A stretch of DNA of 64,000 nucleotides, from assembly GCA_027492795.1 (NCBI GenBank), contig JAPUEB010000018.1, positions 1 to 64,000 of the forward strand, in the 5' to 3' direction. Each line of letters starts with the position of its first letter. The first letter of the stretch is position 1. The notes beneath the pieces are model-generated. The model was not told the DNA's origin and did not search any database. It was given only the letters and a program-made list of their open reading frames with translations. This stretch comes from Chryseobacterium sp. GTDB lineage: Bacteria; Bacteroidota; Bacteroidia; Flavobacteriales; Weeksellaceae. Below are positions 33,044 to 41,037 of the stretch, piece by piece. Position numbers and translations under genes: made by a program.

Positions 33044-33425
33044 CAGGTTCAAAACAGACCAAACGCATTAAAAATAGGTTAGATACCATGAATTCTTTAT
33101 TCCTTTCAAGAAAACAAGATTGTAAATACTTTATTCTGATAGGCGATCTACTTTTTTTAGCCGCTGAATTAAGGGTGACTCAAAAGGCAGCAGAGAATAA
33201 AAAAACCTTATTCCATTAGTAACTTTTTACATGAGCATGAAGCTCACCCTTATTCCATATATCAGGAAAATTTCTTTTTTTAATAAAGGAATAAGGTTTT
33301 TGTAGTTCCTTAATCGAAATTTTACTAATGGAATAAGGTCTTTTGTATAAAAATTTCGTTGTATAAAGAACAACTCAATATTTAATTTGAGATAAAATTT
33401 TAATGCGTTTAACCCAGGTTCAAAA
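33044..33425. mobile_element. candidate MITE-like non-coding element with nested inverted repeats
   Basis: CAGGTTCAAAA is a perfect 11-bp direct repeat at 33044-33054 and 33415-33425. Inside are nested inverted repeats: AAACGCATTAAAA (33061-33073) with its complement at 33398-33410; an 18-bp perfect pair at 33205-33222 and 33322-33339 (ACCTTATTCCATTAGTAA); and CCTTATTCC at 33248-33256 with GGAATAAGG at 33288-33296. No convincing coding frame. Together this fits a miniature inverted-repeat element with a target-site duplication. Confidence 0.4.
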
Positions 33426-33431
33426 AAATTA

Positions 33432-33464
33432 TTTGTAAAATCCAAAAAATAGTCTTTATATTTG
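33432..33464 (+). promoter_or_regulatory. promoter of the rtcB leader
   Basis: TTG at 33433-33435, a 21-base spacer, TATATTTG at 33457-33464. Predicted transcription start near 33470. Confidence 0.65.
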
Positions 33465-33502
33465 CGCCAAGAAAATTTTAACCCTTTAAAAACAACGAAG
33501 CA

Positions 33503-33580
33503 ATGTTCAAATTTAGCGAATACCATTCTACTGCGACACCACTTTCTGTGGTTTGCTTCGGGCTGTTTACTTTTCAATAG
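33503..33580 (+). CDS. putative leader peptide upstream of rtcB
   Basis: A 25-codon ORF, MFKFSEYHS...SVVCFGLFTFQ, that starts 33 bases after the predicted transcription start and stops 25 bases before the terminator stem. There is no run of one amino acid, so it is not a classical biosynthetic attenuator peptide. Its codons lie within mutually exclusive RNA segments, which suggests that translation of this ORF controls the structure. Confidence 0.45.
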   Translation: MFKFSEYHSTATPLSVVCFGLFTFQ

Positions 33581-33602
33581 AAATTTTTTACAATGAAAAT
33601 AC

Positions 33603-33636
33603 AAACCCGAAGTTGCAAGATTTCGGGTTTTTTTTG
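33603..33636 (+). terminator. leader terminator
   Basis: AAACCCGAA and TTCGGGTTT form a 9-bp stem with a 10-base loop and are followed by T5. It would end transcription 180 bases before rtcB unless the antiterminator forms. Confidence 0.75.
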
Positions 33637-33814
33637 TGAAAATTTTTCAAAATATTTTTTCTAAAAACATTCCCGAAATTTTAAAAGATTAGCCTTTAAA
33701 CCGTCAAATTTCTGCCGGAATATTCTTGATGATTTTGTTAAAAATCTTATCTGGAATCTTAAAATGATGAATACAAATGGTATTCATCCAAAGTCTATTA
33801 TCAATATTAAAATT

Positions 33815-35206
33815 ATGGGAAATTTAAAAATAAGAGGTAAAGATTTGCTGCAAATCGGTTATCCGAACGACAAATCCGTTACCGTTGCTTTGGAAGTGGT
33901 AAAGAAAAACTTTCAAGACAAAAATGTGGCTTTCGTGAAAAGCCAGTTAGAAAAAATTTTACAAAATCCTGCTGAATTTTCTGCGCACCTTACTTTCGGG
34001 CAAATTGCGGAAGAACTTTTATCAGGCAAAAAAACAGAAAAGCAAATGTTATTAAAAAATAGGGTTCCGCATCAAATTTTTGGGAACGAAATATCAAATG
34101 ATGCCATCAACCAGTTTTATACCTCGCTAAAATTGCCAATTTCGGTAAAAGGCGCATTAATGCCGGATTCGCATTACGGTTACGGATTGCCGATTGGTGG
34201 TGTTTTGGGTGTAAAAAACGCCGTAATCCCTTTCGGAGTGGGTGTGGATATTGGTTGCAGAATGTGTTTAAGCATTTTGGACATTCCGATTTCGTACTTA
34301 GATGGCGCGAAAGAAAAATTTAAAAACGCACTGATGGAACACACCAAATTTGGGATGAAAGAAGTGCACAAATCCCATATTGAACACGAAATTTTCGATA
34401 GGGAAACTTTTGATCTAATTCCAATTTTAAGAAGATTAAAGGAAAAAGCGATTAAACAAATGGGAAGTTCGGGTGGTGGAAATCATTTCGTGGAATTTGG
34501 TGAGGTGGAGATTTTGGAAGAAAACAACCAAATTAATCTCCCGAAAGGCAAATATGTTGGAATACTTTCACACAGCGGTTCTCGTGGATTTGGGGCGGAA
34601 ATTGCGCAATATTACACGCGAGTTGCCATAGAAAATTGTCCGCTGCCAAAAGAGGCGCAACATTTAGCTTGGCTGGATTTGGATACGCATCTTGGACAGG
34701 AATATTGGATTTCGATGAATTTAGCGGGAGATTATGCATCAGCTTGTCACCACGACATTCACAGGAGATTGTTGAAGGAAATTGGAGGAAAAATGAAGAC
34801 ACGAATCGAGAATCACCACAATTTTGCATGGAAGGAAATTCACGACGGCGAAGAACTCATTGTTCACCGAAAAGGCGCAACTCCCGCATCTGAAAACGAA
34901 TTGGGAATTATTCCTGGTTCTATGACGAGCAAAGGGTTTATCGTTCGAGGTTTGGGAAATCCAAATTCACTAAACTCGGCTTCGCATGGAGCCGGAAGAG
35001 CCTTCTCCCGAAGTTCGGCAAAAAGCACTTTCACCATGAATGAAATGAAAAATGAGCTAAAAAATCATAAAGTTTCACTTATTGGCGGAGGTTTGGAAGA
35101 AGCACCGATGGTTTACAAAAACATCAACGATGTGATGAATGCGCAGCAGGATTTGGTGGATATTTTGGGAACTTTTCAACCGAGAATTGTAAGAATGGAT
35201 AAATAG
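33815..35206 (+). CDS. rtcB: RNA-splicing ligase RtcB-like protein
   Basis: Joins RNA 2',3'-cyclic phosphate or 3'-phosphate ends to 5'-OH ends via a GMP-histidine intermediate. The guanylylated histidine is H391 in SASHGAGRAFSR; metal residues include C148 in DIGCRM, the GGGNH block at 220-224 and H253 in LSHSGSRGFG. Start at 33815 (MGNLKIRGKDLLQIGYP) fits the family; a longer frame to 33764 adds an unrelated leader. 463 residues. It lies 11 bases before prfH, as in RtcB2-PrfH rescue modules. Confidence 0.92.
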   Translation: MGNLKIRGKDLLQIGYPNDKSVTVALEVVKKNFQDKNVAFVKSQLEKILQNPAEFSAHLTFGQIAEELLSGKKTEKQMLLKNRVPHQIFGNEISNDAINQFYTSLKLPISVKGALMPDSHYGYGLPIGGVLGVKNAVIPFGVGVDIGCRMCLSILDIPISYLDGAKEKFKNALMEHTKFGMKEVHKSHIEHEIFDRETFDLIPILRRLKEKAIKQMGSSGGGNHFVEFGEVEILEENNQINLPKGKYVGILSHSGSRGFGAEIAQYYTRVAIENCPLPKEAQHLAWLDLDTHLGQEYWISMNLAGDYASACHHDIHRRLLKEIGGKMKTRIENHHNFAWKEIHDGEELIVHRKGATPASENELGIIPGSMTSKGFIVRGLGNPNSLNSASHGAGRAFSRSSAKSTFTMNEMKNELKNHKVSLIGGGLEEAPMVYKNINDVMNAQQDLVDILGTFQPRIVRMDK

Positions 35207-35217
35207 TTTTTAAAAAA

Positions 35218-35814
35218 ATGAAACAGATTATACAGATTACCTCCGGAAAAGGACCGATTGAATGCGAGTTTTACACCGAAAAAGTTTTTGAAATGATAAA
35301 AAAAGAAATGCGCGAAAAGCAGATTCAGTTTGAAGTTTTAGAAACCATTGAAGGTGAAAAAATTGGATTTCAGTCGATAACAATTGAGCTGGATAAGAAC
35401 GATGAATTTTTAAAATCTTGGAAAGGCAGCATTCAGTTTGTGGCGAAAAGCAAATTCAGACCAAATCATCAACGAAAAAATTGGTTTGTAGGTGTTTTCG
35501 AAATTGAAAACTTACAGGAATTGATTTTAAATGAAAGTGATTTGCAATTTCAAACGATGAGAAGTTCCGGAGCGGGCGGACAAAACGTAAACAAAGTAAA
35601 TTCTGCGGTTCGCGTTACGCATTTGCCAACGAAAATACAAGTGGTCGCAATGGATTCCCGCTCTCAACTGGAAAATAAAAAATTAGCAATTACCCGATTG
35701 AAACTAAAAATCATCGAACAAAATGCAAAACAAAAATCGGTTCTAAAAGAGAACCAATGGATGAACCACGTTCAGCTGGAGCGCGGAAATCCGATAAAAA
35801 TTTTTAAAATGTAG
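35218..35814 (+). CDS. prfH: peptide chain release factor H (PrfH-like)
   Basis: A 198-residue release-factor-like protein. The peptidyl-hydrolysis motif GGQ is at 120-122 in SSGAGGQNVNKVNSAVRVTH. It is too short for the stop-codon-recognising domain of RF1/RF2, the hallmark of PrfH. PrfH and RtcB have been described as a module acting on ribosomes cut in the decoding site; the gene order here matches. Confidence 0.9.
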   Translation: MKQIIQITSGKGPIECEFYTEKVFEMIKKEMREKQIQFEVLETIEGEKIGFQSITIELDKNDEFLKSWKGSIQFVAKSKFRPNHQRKNWFVGVFEIENLQELILNESDLQFQTMRSSGAGGQNVNKVNSAVRVTHLPTKIQVVAMDSRSQLENKKLAITRLKLKIIEQNAKQKSVLKENQWMNHVQLERGNPIKIFKM

Positions 35815-35853
35815 AAAGAATTTCGACTTCTTTCGTAAATATCAATTACAAAA

Positions 35854-36417
35854 ATGACGCAAAATAAATACTACTTTCAGGCTTTAGACAATTTCCCCTA
35901 CAACTTGGAGGAAACTGTGGAAGCCTTGAATTACGCTATTTCTTTCGACGGACAAAACCCGGAAACGCTTTGCCTTTTGGCGAGGGTTTATTCCGAAGTG
36001 TTGAAAGATTATGAAACCGCGAAAGCCTACTTTGCAGAAGGTTTTCAGGAAAAAATGGATTCCACAACGCTCCCAATTCCTTATATTTCATGCTTAATTA
36101 ACAATGAAGATTATGCCGAAGCAGAAAAATTAATTGATTACGCAATAGGAATAAAAGGTATCGACAAAGCGACACTTTACTATCAAAAAGCGTTGATTTT
36201 GGAACGAAAAGATGAGTTAAAATTATCTTTAAAGGAATTGAAGATTGCCAAAAAATTCGCTTTTAACCAAAATTTTATGAGTTGTATTGAGGAAAGATGC
36301 GATTTTATCAAAAAGAAAATCAAGGATTTGAAGTCTAAAAAATCGAAAAAGAAATCTTCGAAAAAACTTAAGGATAAAAAGGAATCGGCAAAAGCAGCTT
36401 CAAAAAAGAAGAAATAA
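35854..36417 (+). CDS. TPR-like protein with lysine-rich tail, unknown
   Basis: A 187-residue protein of helical repeats: NLEETVEALNYAISFDGQNP, ARVYSEVLKDYETAKAYFAE, NNEDYAEAEKLIDYAIGIKG and ATLYYQKALILERKDELKLS look like TPR units. Residues about 152-187 are almost all Lys and Ser. It lies 39 bases after prfH, with a terminator after it, so it may be the third gene of the operon; the basic tail could bind RNA or ribosomes (inference). Confidence 0.75.
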   Translation: MTQNKYYFQALDNFPYNLEETVEALNYAISFDGQNPETLCLLARVYSEVLKDYETAKAYFAEGFQEKMDSTTLPIPYISCLINNEDYAEAEKLIDYAIGIKGIDKATLYYQKALILERKDELKLSLKELKIAKKFAFNQNFMSCIEERCDFIKKKIKDLKSKKSKKKSSKKLKDKKESAKAASKKKK

Positions 36418-36418
36418 A

Positions 36419-36455
36419 AATTCCGCTCATTTGTTTTGGGCGGAATTCTATTTTT
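36419..36455. terminator. bidirectional terminator
   Basis: AATTCCGC (36419-36426) pairs with GCGGAATT (36440-36447), followed by a T-rich run. It separates the convergent TPR and map genes. Confidence 0.75.
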
Positions 36456-36479
36456 TTATTTGTGAATAAAATATTAATT

Positions 36480-37289
36480 CTAAAAATCCAGCGTAAAAGG
36501 CGCTTCCTCATCGCTCACAATTCCCAAAGCTTCGTGAACATATTTAAAAGTAGAAAGCAAAACCGGCTTTCCACCAATAATCGTAACATCATGCTCAAAA
36601 TGTGCGGAAGGAGATTTGTCTTTGGAAGTCACTGTCCAACCGTCTTTATGCCATTTCACTTCGTGAGTTCCCATATTGATCATGGGTTCTATGGCGAGAA
36701 CAATTCCGTCTTTTAGTACTTTTCCGCTGCCTTTTCTCCCATAGTTGGGAACTTGCGGATCTTCGTGCATTTTTCTACCAACACCATGACCAACCAATTC
36801 GCGAACAACACCGTAACCATGGGCTTCACAATAGGTTTGGATAGCATTTGAAATATCTCCTACCCTTTTTCCGCGAACACACTGTTCAATGCCTTTGTAA
36901 AGTGATTCTTTGGTAATTTTCAACAGCTTCTTAATTTCGGGAGAAACTTCGCCAACTTCAAAAGAATAAGCGTGGTCGCCATAAAAACCGTTCATATAAA
37001 CGCCGCAATCTACAGAAATAATATCTCCTTCCTGCAAAGGTTTATCATTGGGAATTCCATGTACAACTTGCTCATTTGGCGAAATACACAAAGAATTTGG
37101 AAAATTATAAAGTCCTAAAAAACCAGGTTCGCCGCCGTGATCTTTTATGAAATCATAAGCTAATTTATCGAGATGTAAAGTGGTAACTCCAGGCTGAATT
37201 TCTTTCGCAAGCATTCCCAAAGTTTTGGAAACCAATTGCGCACTTTCTCGCATAATGCGGAGTTCGTCGAGTGATTTTAAATGAATCAT
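36480..37289 (-). CDS. map: methionine aminopeptidase
   Basis: Removes the initiator methionine. Metal ligands of the pita-bread fold are visible: Asp in DIISVDCGVYMNGFYGDHAY, His in ELVGHGVGRKMHE and the final Glu residues (VLAIEPMIN and FEHDVTIIGGKPVLL). Type I enzyme of 269 residues. It is transcribed from the left of the four-helix-bundle element. Confidence 0.95.
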   Translation of the reverse strand: MIHLKSLDELRIMRESAQLVSKTLGMLAKEIQPGVTTLHLDKLAYDFIKDHGGEPGFLGLYNFPNSLCISPNEQVVHGIPNDKPLQEGDIISVDCGVYMNGFYGDHAYSFEVGEVSPEIKKLLKITKESLYKGIEQCVRGKRVGDISNAIQTYCEAHGYGVVRELVGHGVGRKMHEDPQVPNYGRKGSGKVLKDGIVLAIEPMINMGTHEVKWHKDGWTVTSKDKSPSAHFEHDVTIIGGKPVLLSTFKYVHEALGIVSDEEAPFTLDF

Positions 37290-37297
37290 CTTTTATT

Positions 37298-37329
37298 AAG
37301 AAACAAGATACAAGGCAAAAGAATCAAGT
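37298..37329. repeat. left 32-bp inverted repeat of the four-helix-bundle element
   Basis: Matches the complement of 37723-37754 at 31 of 32 positions (begins AAGAAACAAGATACAAGGCA). It lies between the stop of the four-helix-bundle gene and the start of map. Confidence 0.9.
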
Positions 37330-37353
37330 GTTTTGCGATATTCCTGTCTGTTT

Positions 37354-37722
37354 TTAATTAATATTTTTATTATCGTCGTCTTTGGAATTGTTTAGGATTG
37401 CGCCCAAAATGTTTTTTAGTTCAAAACTTTCTTGTAAAAGCCTGTCCAATTCTTCGGATTTTATATCATCTAATGCTTTTATAATGCGCAACCAATAATT
37501 GGTTTCTCTTGTTTCCCTCAAAGAAATCCTAACCTTATTTCTAAAATCTTTTTTTGAGGAACCAGCTTGAGATTCTTCATAATTTGCACCTAGCGAAGTT
37601 GCAGATTTGCAAATTTGAAATCTCAGCATTCTGTACTCAGGATAGTTTGGCAAAGTTCTTAAAAACTTGATGGTGTCAACTCCAAACTTGAAAGCTCTTT
37701 CAAGCAAATCATTCTTTCTCAT
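37354..37722 (-). CDS. four-helix-bundle protein (S23/Avd-like)
   Basis: A 122-residue four-helix-bundle protein related to the S23 proteins of 23S rRNA intervening sequences and to Avd of diversity-generating retroelements. The family pattern is visible: LLERAFKFGVDTIKFLRTLP, RFQICKSATSLGANYEESQA, DFRNKVRISLRETRETNYWL and LQESFELKNILGAILN. Some relatives bind nucleic acid. It is enclosed by 32-bp inverted repeats, one of which ends immediately before the ATG, so the gene is part of a discrete element. Confidence 0.9.
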   Translation of the reverse strand: MRKNDLLERAFKFGVDTIKFLRTLPNYPEYRMLRFQICKSATSLGANYEESQAGSSKKDFRNKVRISLRETRETNYWLRIIKALDDIKSEELDRLLQESFELKNILGAILNNSKDDDNKNIN

Positions 37723-37754
37723 ACTTGTTTCTTTTGCCTTGTATCTTGTTTCTT
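37723..37754. repeat. right 32-bp inverted repeat of the four-helix-bundle element
   Basis: Begins ACTTGTTTCTTTTGCCTTGT, directly upstream of the four-helix-bundle ATG, and its last base is the first base of the stop codon of the neighbouring HAD-type gene. Confidence 0.9.
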
Positions 37755-38185
37755 TACCAAAATAAGCCTTTCTTCTTATCTTTTTTCATTTTAGAATACG
37801 CCAAAACTTCGCCGCCTTCTACACGAAACTCTATTCTTTCGTTGATGATGTTGTAGATTTCGCCCCAACCCGGAAATCCTCCCAAATTGCGGTCGTCTAT
37901 GAATAAATCGGCATCTATTTTTCGGGAAGCATCCGCAGAATCGAATATTTCACCCTCGAAACTTGAGTTTACGGCGTAAAATTCTATTCCATTTTTTTTG
38001 CAGAATTCTACAGCTTCATCAAGCGTTTTTCCATGTCGGTAAGTCCATAAAATAAGACGATAACCTTCGCTTTGAAGTTTTTTTAAAGTCTCAAAAACAA
38101 AGGTTTTTGGTTTTCCAATTCCAGGATAAGCATCATCCACAATGGTTCCGTCGAAATCTATAGCGAGTTTTTTGTTGCTTCTCAT
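37754..38185 (-). CDS. HAD-like hydrolase (BT0820 type)
   Basis: A 143-residue small HAD-superfamily protein. The catalytic Asp pair is D10 and D12 in KLAIDFDGTIVDD, and the later ADLFIDDRNLGGFPGW gives the metal-binding Asp pair. Start 38185 (MRSNKKLAIDF) is preferred over an ATG six codons upstream. The match is to the compact BT0820-like enzymes; substrate unknown. Confidence 0.85.
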   Translation of the reverse strand: MRSNKKLAIDFDGTIVDDAYPGIGKPKTFVFETLKKLQSEGYRLILWTYRHGKTLDEAVEFCKKNGIEFYAVNSSFEGEIFDSADASRKIDADLFIDDRNLGGFPGWGEIYNIINERIEFRVEGGEVLAYSKMKKDKKKGLFW

Positions 38186-38280
38186 TTTTTGTATTTTTTT
38201 CAATTTTGCAAAGATACGAAAATATAAAAGCGACCGAAATACAGCCGCTCTTAAATTATAATCTATGAATTAGGAGGTTT

Positions 38281-39258
38281 CTAGCTTTTTACCCATTTAA
38301 ACTGATATTGAAGATCCGGAGTTGAAATTCTGTCGGTAACTCGCTGCAGTCTTGAAGGCAGTTTCATCAAGTATTCCTGCGCTTTTTGGGCTTTTTCGTT
38401 CAGTCCGTCGATGTGTTCAATTTTCCAGTCGTCTAAAAGTTCCTTTAAAATATCGATGTAATCTTGCGCCGTGTAAACCATACATCTTTGTGCTGCATCA
38501 GAAAAATGCGACCACAATTCGCCCGCTTTTTGTCCGCTCTCGCGCATTAAATGTGCAGGCATAACTATTTTTTTCTTCATCATATCTTCAAAAGCAAGCA
38601 TCATTTCCGAAGGATCGAGCTCGAAAATTCTTTCCACAAAATTTTTGTAGGCTTTGGCGTGTCTTGCTTCATCTGCCGCAATTACGGCGCACATTTTTGC
38701 CAATTTTTTGTTACCGCTTTGTTTTGCAAAAGTTCCCACTCTTCTGTGAGAAATATTGGTTGCGGTTTCCTGAAAACTGGTATAAACGAAGTTTCTGTAA
38801 GGATCCATCGAAGTTCCGAGGTCAAAACCATCCTGAATTAAATATTGTGTGGTGATTTCTACTTCGCGCATATTTACACGACCGCACAAATACAAATATT
38901 TGTTTAAAAGATCGCCGTGTCTGTTTTCTTCGGCAGTCCATTGTCGCACCCATTTTGCCCAACCGTTTCCGTTTTCCTGATCGATTCCATCAATTCCCAT
39001 AATCCAGCTTTCGTAGCTTGGAAGGGCTTCTTCGGTGATGCAGTCGCCAATTAAGGTAACGAAAACATCGTATTCCATTTCGTGTGCAAAAGTCTGAAGC
39101 TCGTCTATCTGATGTTTAAAATCAGAACTGCTCGAATCCGGTAAAAAATCGGCAGGCTGCCATATTTTTTCAACGGGAGTAAGGTATTTTTGAATAAAAC
39201 TTTCTACTTCCCTGCCAATATTTTGCATCACTTCCAGACGCACCAGTTTATTATACAT
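38281..39258 (-). CDS. acyl-ACP desaturase (plant type, ferritin-like di-iron)
   Basis: Soluble di-iron enzyme that puts a double bond into acyl-ACP. Iron ligands are E75/E76, the EENRH block (110-114), E164 and the DEARH block (196-200). 325 residues, normal for the family. It would supply unsaturated fatty acids. The start is the ATG at 39258. Confidence 0.9.
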   Translation of the reverse strand: MYNKLVRLEVMQNIGREVESFIQKYLTPVEKIWQPADFLPDSSSSDFKHQIDELQTFAHEMEYDVFVTLIGDCITEEALPSYESWIMGIDGIDQENGNGWAKWVRQWTAEENRHGDLLNKYLYLCGRVNMREVEITTQYLIQDGFDLGTSMDPYRNFVYTSFQETATNISHRRVGTFAKQSGNKKLAKMCAVIAADEARHAKAYKNFVERIFELDPSEMMLAFEDMMKKKIVMPAHLMRESGQKAGELWSHFSDAAQRCMVYTAQDYIDILKELLDDWKIEHIDGLNEKAQKAQEYLMKLPSRLQRVTDRISTPDLQYQFKWVKS

Positions 39259-39278
39259 TCCTATTTTTTATAGATTGA

Positions 39279-39286
39279 CAAAGATA
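39279..39286 (-). promoter_or_regulatory. -7 box of the desaturase gene
   Basis: TATCTTTG on the minus strand, exact, 20 bases before the ATG. The -33 element is weak (TTA). Confidence 0.5.
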
Positions 39287-39391
39287 AACTTATTGGAACT
39301 ATTTAAGGCATAATATTTTGTTAAATTTTAAAAAAAAATTGCCGACAAACACACGTTAGCCAGCAATTTATAGGTTTAAAAAATAAAAAAA

Positions 39392-40921
39392 TTAACTTAC
39401 CAAAACATCTCCCTTCATCAATTTTGGAATTTCTACGCCCATCACTTTAAGGATTGAAGGCGCAACATCGCCCAATTTTCCTGATTTTAAATTCCAAGTT
39501 CTGTCTTTATCCATCACGATTAGCGGAACCAAATTTGTCGAATGTTGTGTGTTTGGTGATCCATCCGGATTAATCATCACATCAGAATTTCCATGGTCTG
39601 CCAAAATGAAAACTGCGTAACCGTGTTCGTAAGCTGCCGTTGCTACTTTTTCAATGCATTTATCAACCGTTTCTGCGGCTTTTACTGCTGCGGAAAAAAC
39701 GCCGGTGTGACCCACCATATCTGTATTTGCAAAATTTAAACAAATAAAATCAGCCGTTTCCCCTTCAATTTCTGGAAGAATTTTTTCGGTAATATCATAA
39801 GCGGACATTTCTGGTTTGAAATCGTAAGTTGGAACGTCTTTCGGGCTTGGACAAAGGATTCTGCGCTCTTTCAAAAACATATCTTCGCGACCTCCGGAAA
39901 AGAAAAAAGTAACGTGAGGGTATTTTTCAGTTTCGGCAACACGAATTTGAGATTTCCCATTTCTTTCTAAAATTTCGCCCAAAGTTTCGGTTAAAACTTC
40001 TTCATCAAAAACCACTTTTACATTGTTGAAATCTTTATCATAATTCGTCATCGTTACATAATAAAGATTGAGTTTTTTCATCCCAAAATCTGGAAAATCC
40101 TTTTGTGAAAGGACTTCCGTAATTTCGCGACCACGATCGGTTCTAAAATTAAAACAAAAAACAACGTCGCCTTCCTCAATTTTCACCATCGGAAGATTAT
40201 TTTCCTTCAAATTGATAATTGGTTTCAAAAATTCATCAGAAATTCCTTCGTTATATGAATTTTGAATAGCTTCCAAAACATTGTGAGTCGGTTCGCCAAT
40301 TCCATTTACCATCGCATCGTAAGCCAACTTTACACGTTCCCAACGTTTATCGCGATCCATTGCGTAATATCTTCCGACAACAGTAGCCAATTTTCCTCCT
40401 GTAATTTTCATGTGGTTTAAAAGGTCTTCAATAAAGCCTTTTCCGGAGTGTGGATCGCAGTCGCGACCGTCTGTAAAAGCGTGAACGTAGGTTTTTTCGG
40501 AAATTTCGTTTTCGTGGGCGGCAGTTAATAAACCTTTTAAATGATTGATGTGCGAATGCACTCCTCCATCCGAACAAAGCCCAATGAAATGGACATTTTT
40601 GTTATTTTTTTTAGCATATTCAAAAGCGTCTGTAATTTTATTTTCTTTGCCGAGTGTGGCGTTTTCAACCGCCATATTTAGTTTTACCAAATTTTGATAA
40701 ACCACTCTTCCTGCTCCTAAATTCATATGTCCCACTTCGGAATTTCCCATTTGTCCGAAAGGAAGTCCAACTGCAATTCCGCTGGCTTCAAGCGTTGTAT
40801 GCGGAAATTTTTCGTAACAGGAATCAATGAAAGGCGTATTTGCTTGGTCTATCGCAGAAACTTTTGGGTCGGTTCCCAAACCCCAACCGTCGAGAATGGC
40901 GAGTAATGCTTTTTTTGACAT
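39392..40921 (-). CDS. gpmI: 2,3-bisphosphoglycerate-independent phosphoglycerate mutase
   Basis: Interconverts 3- and 2-phosphoglycerate in glycolysis. Catalytic Ser S61 in GQMGNSEVGHMNLGAG, D11 in ILDGWG, and the metal ligands near the end (NFANTDMVGHTG; ILADHGNSDVMINPDG). The start at 40921 (MSKKALLAILDGWG) fits; an ATG 14 codons upstream does not. 509 residues. Confidence 0.95.
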   Translation of the reverse strand: MSKKALLAILDGWGLGTDPKVSAIDQANTPFIDSCYEKFPHTTLEASGIAVGLPFGQMGNSEVGHMNLGAGRVVYQNLVKLNMAVENATLGKENKITDAFEYAKKNNKNVHFIGLCSDGGVHSHINHLKGLLTAAHENEISEKTYVHAFTDGRDCDPHSGKGFIEDLLNHMKITGGKLATVVGRYYAMDRDKRWERVKLAYDAMVNGIGEPTHNVLEAIQNSYNEGISDEFLKPIINLKENNLPMVKIEEGDVVFCFNFRTDRGREITEVLSQKDFPDFGMKKLNLYYVTMTNYDKDFNNVKVVFDEEVLTETLGEILERNGKSQIRVAETEKYPHVTFFFSGGREDMFLKERRILCPSPKDVPTYDFKPEMSAYDITEKILPEIEGETADFICLNFANTDMVGHTGVFSAAVKAAETVDKCIEKVATAAYEHGYAVFILADHGNSDVMINPDGSPNTQHSTNLVPLIVMDKDRTWNLKSGKLGDVAPSILKVMGVEIPKLMKGDVLVS

Positions 40922-41037
40922 TTTTTTTGAAAATTTAATTCCTACAAATTTACGAAATATCAAAGATTATCAATTCTTCGGCTGCAGGTAAAAAATAAAA
41001 TTAATTTTGTAATTTTACCTTTCCAATTTTTTGAAAA

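Larger units (their letters stand above)
33496..33636 (+). promoter_or_regulatory. attenuator-like leader with four alternative segments
   Basis: Segment 1 CGAAGCAA (33496-33503) pairs perfectly with segment 2 TTGCTTCG (33553-33560). Segment 2 CTTCGGG (33556-33562) also pairs with segment 3 CCCGAAG (33606-33612), and segment 3 pairs with segment 4 in the terminator AAACCCGAA/TTCGGGTTT (33603-33611, 33622-33630). Pairs 1:2 and 3:4 exclude 2:3. The short ORF at 33503-33580 covers segments 1 and 2. A local hairpin ACCAC-TTTCT-GTGGT lies at 33538-33552. Confidence 0.5.

Noticed and set aside
33227-33604. 125-codon open frame on the minus strand in the spacer upstream of rtcB
   Set aside because: It crosses the nested inverted repeats and the opposite-strand leader, has no domain, and its composition is that of AT-rich non-coding DNA.
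33764-33814. Upstream ATG for rtcB (33764)
   Set aside because: The added 17 residues are not conserved in RtcB and the family start is MGNLKIRG at 33815.
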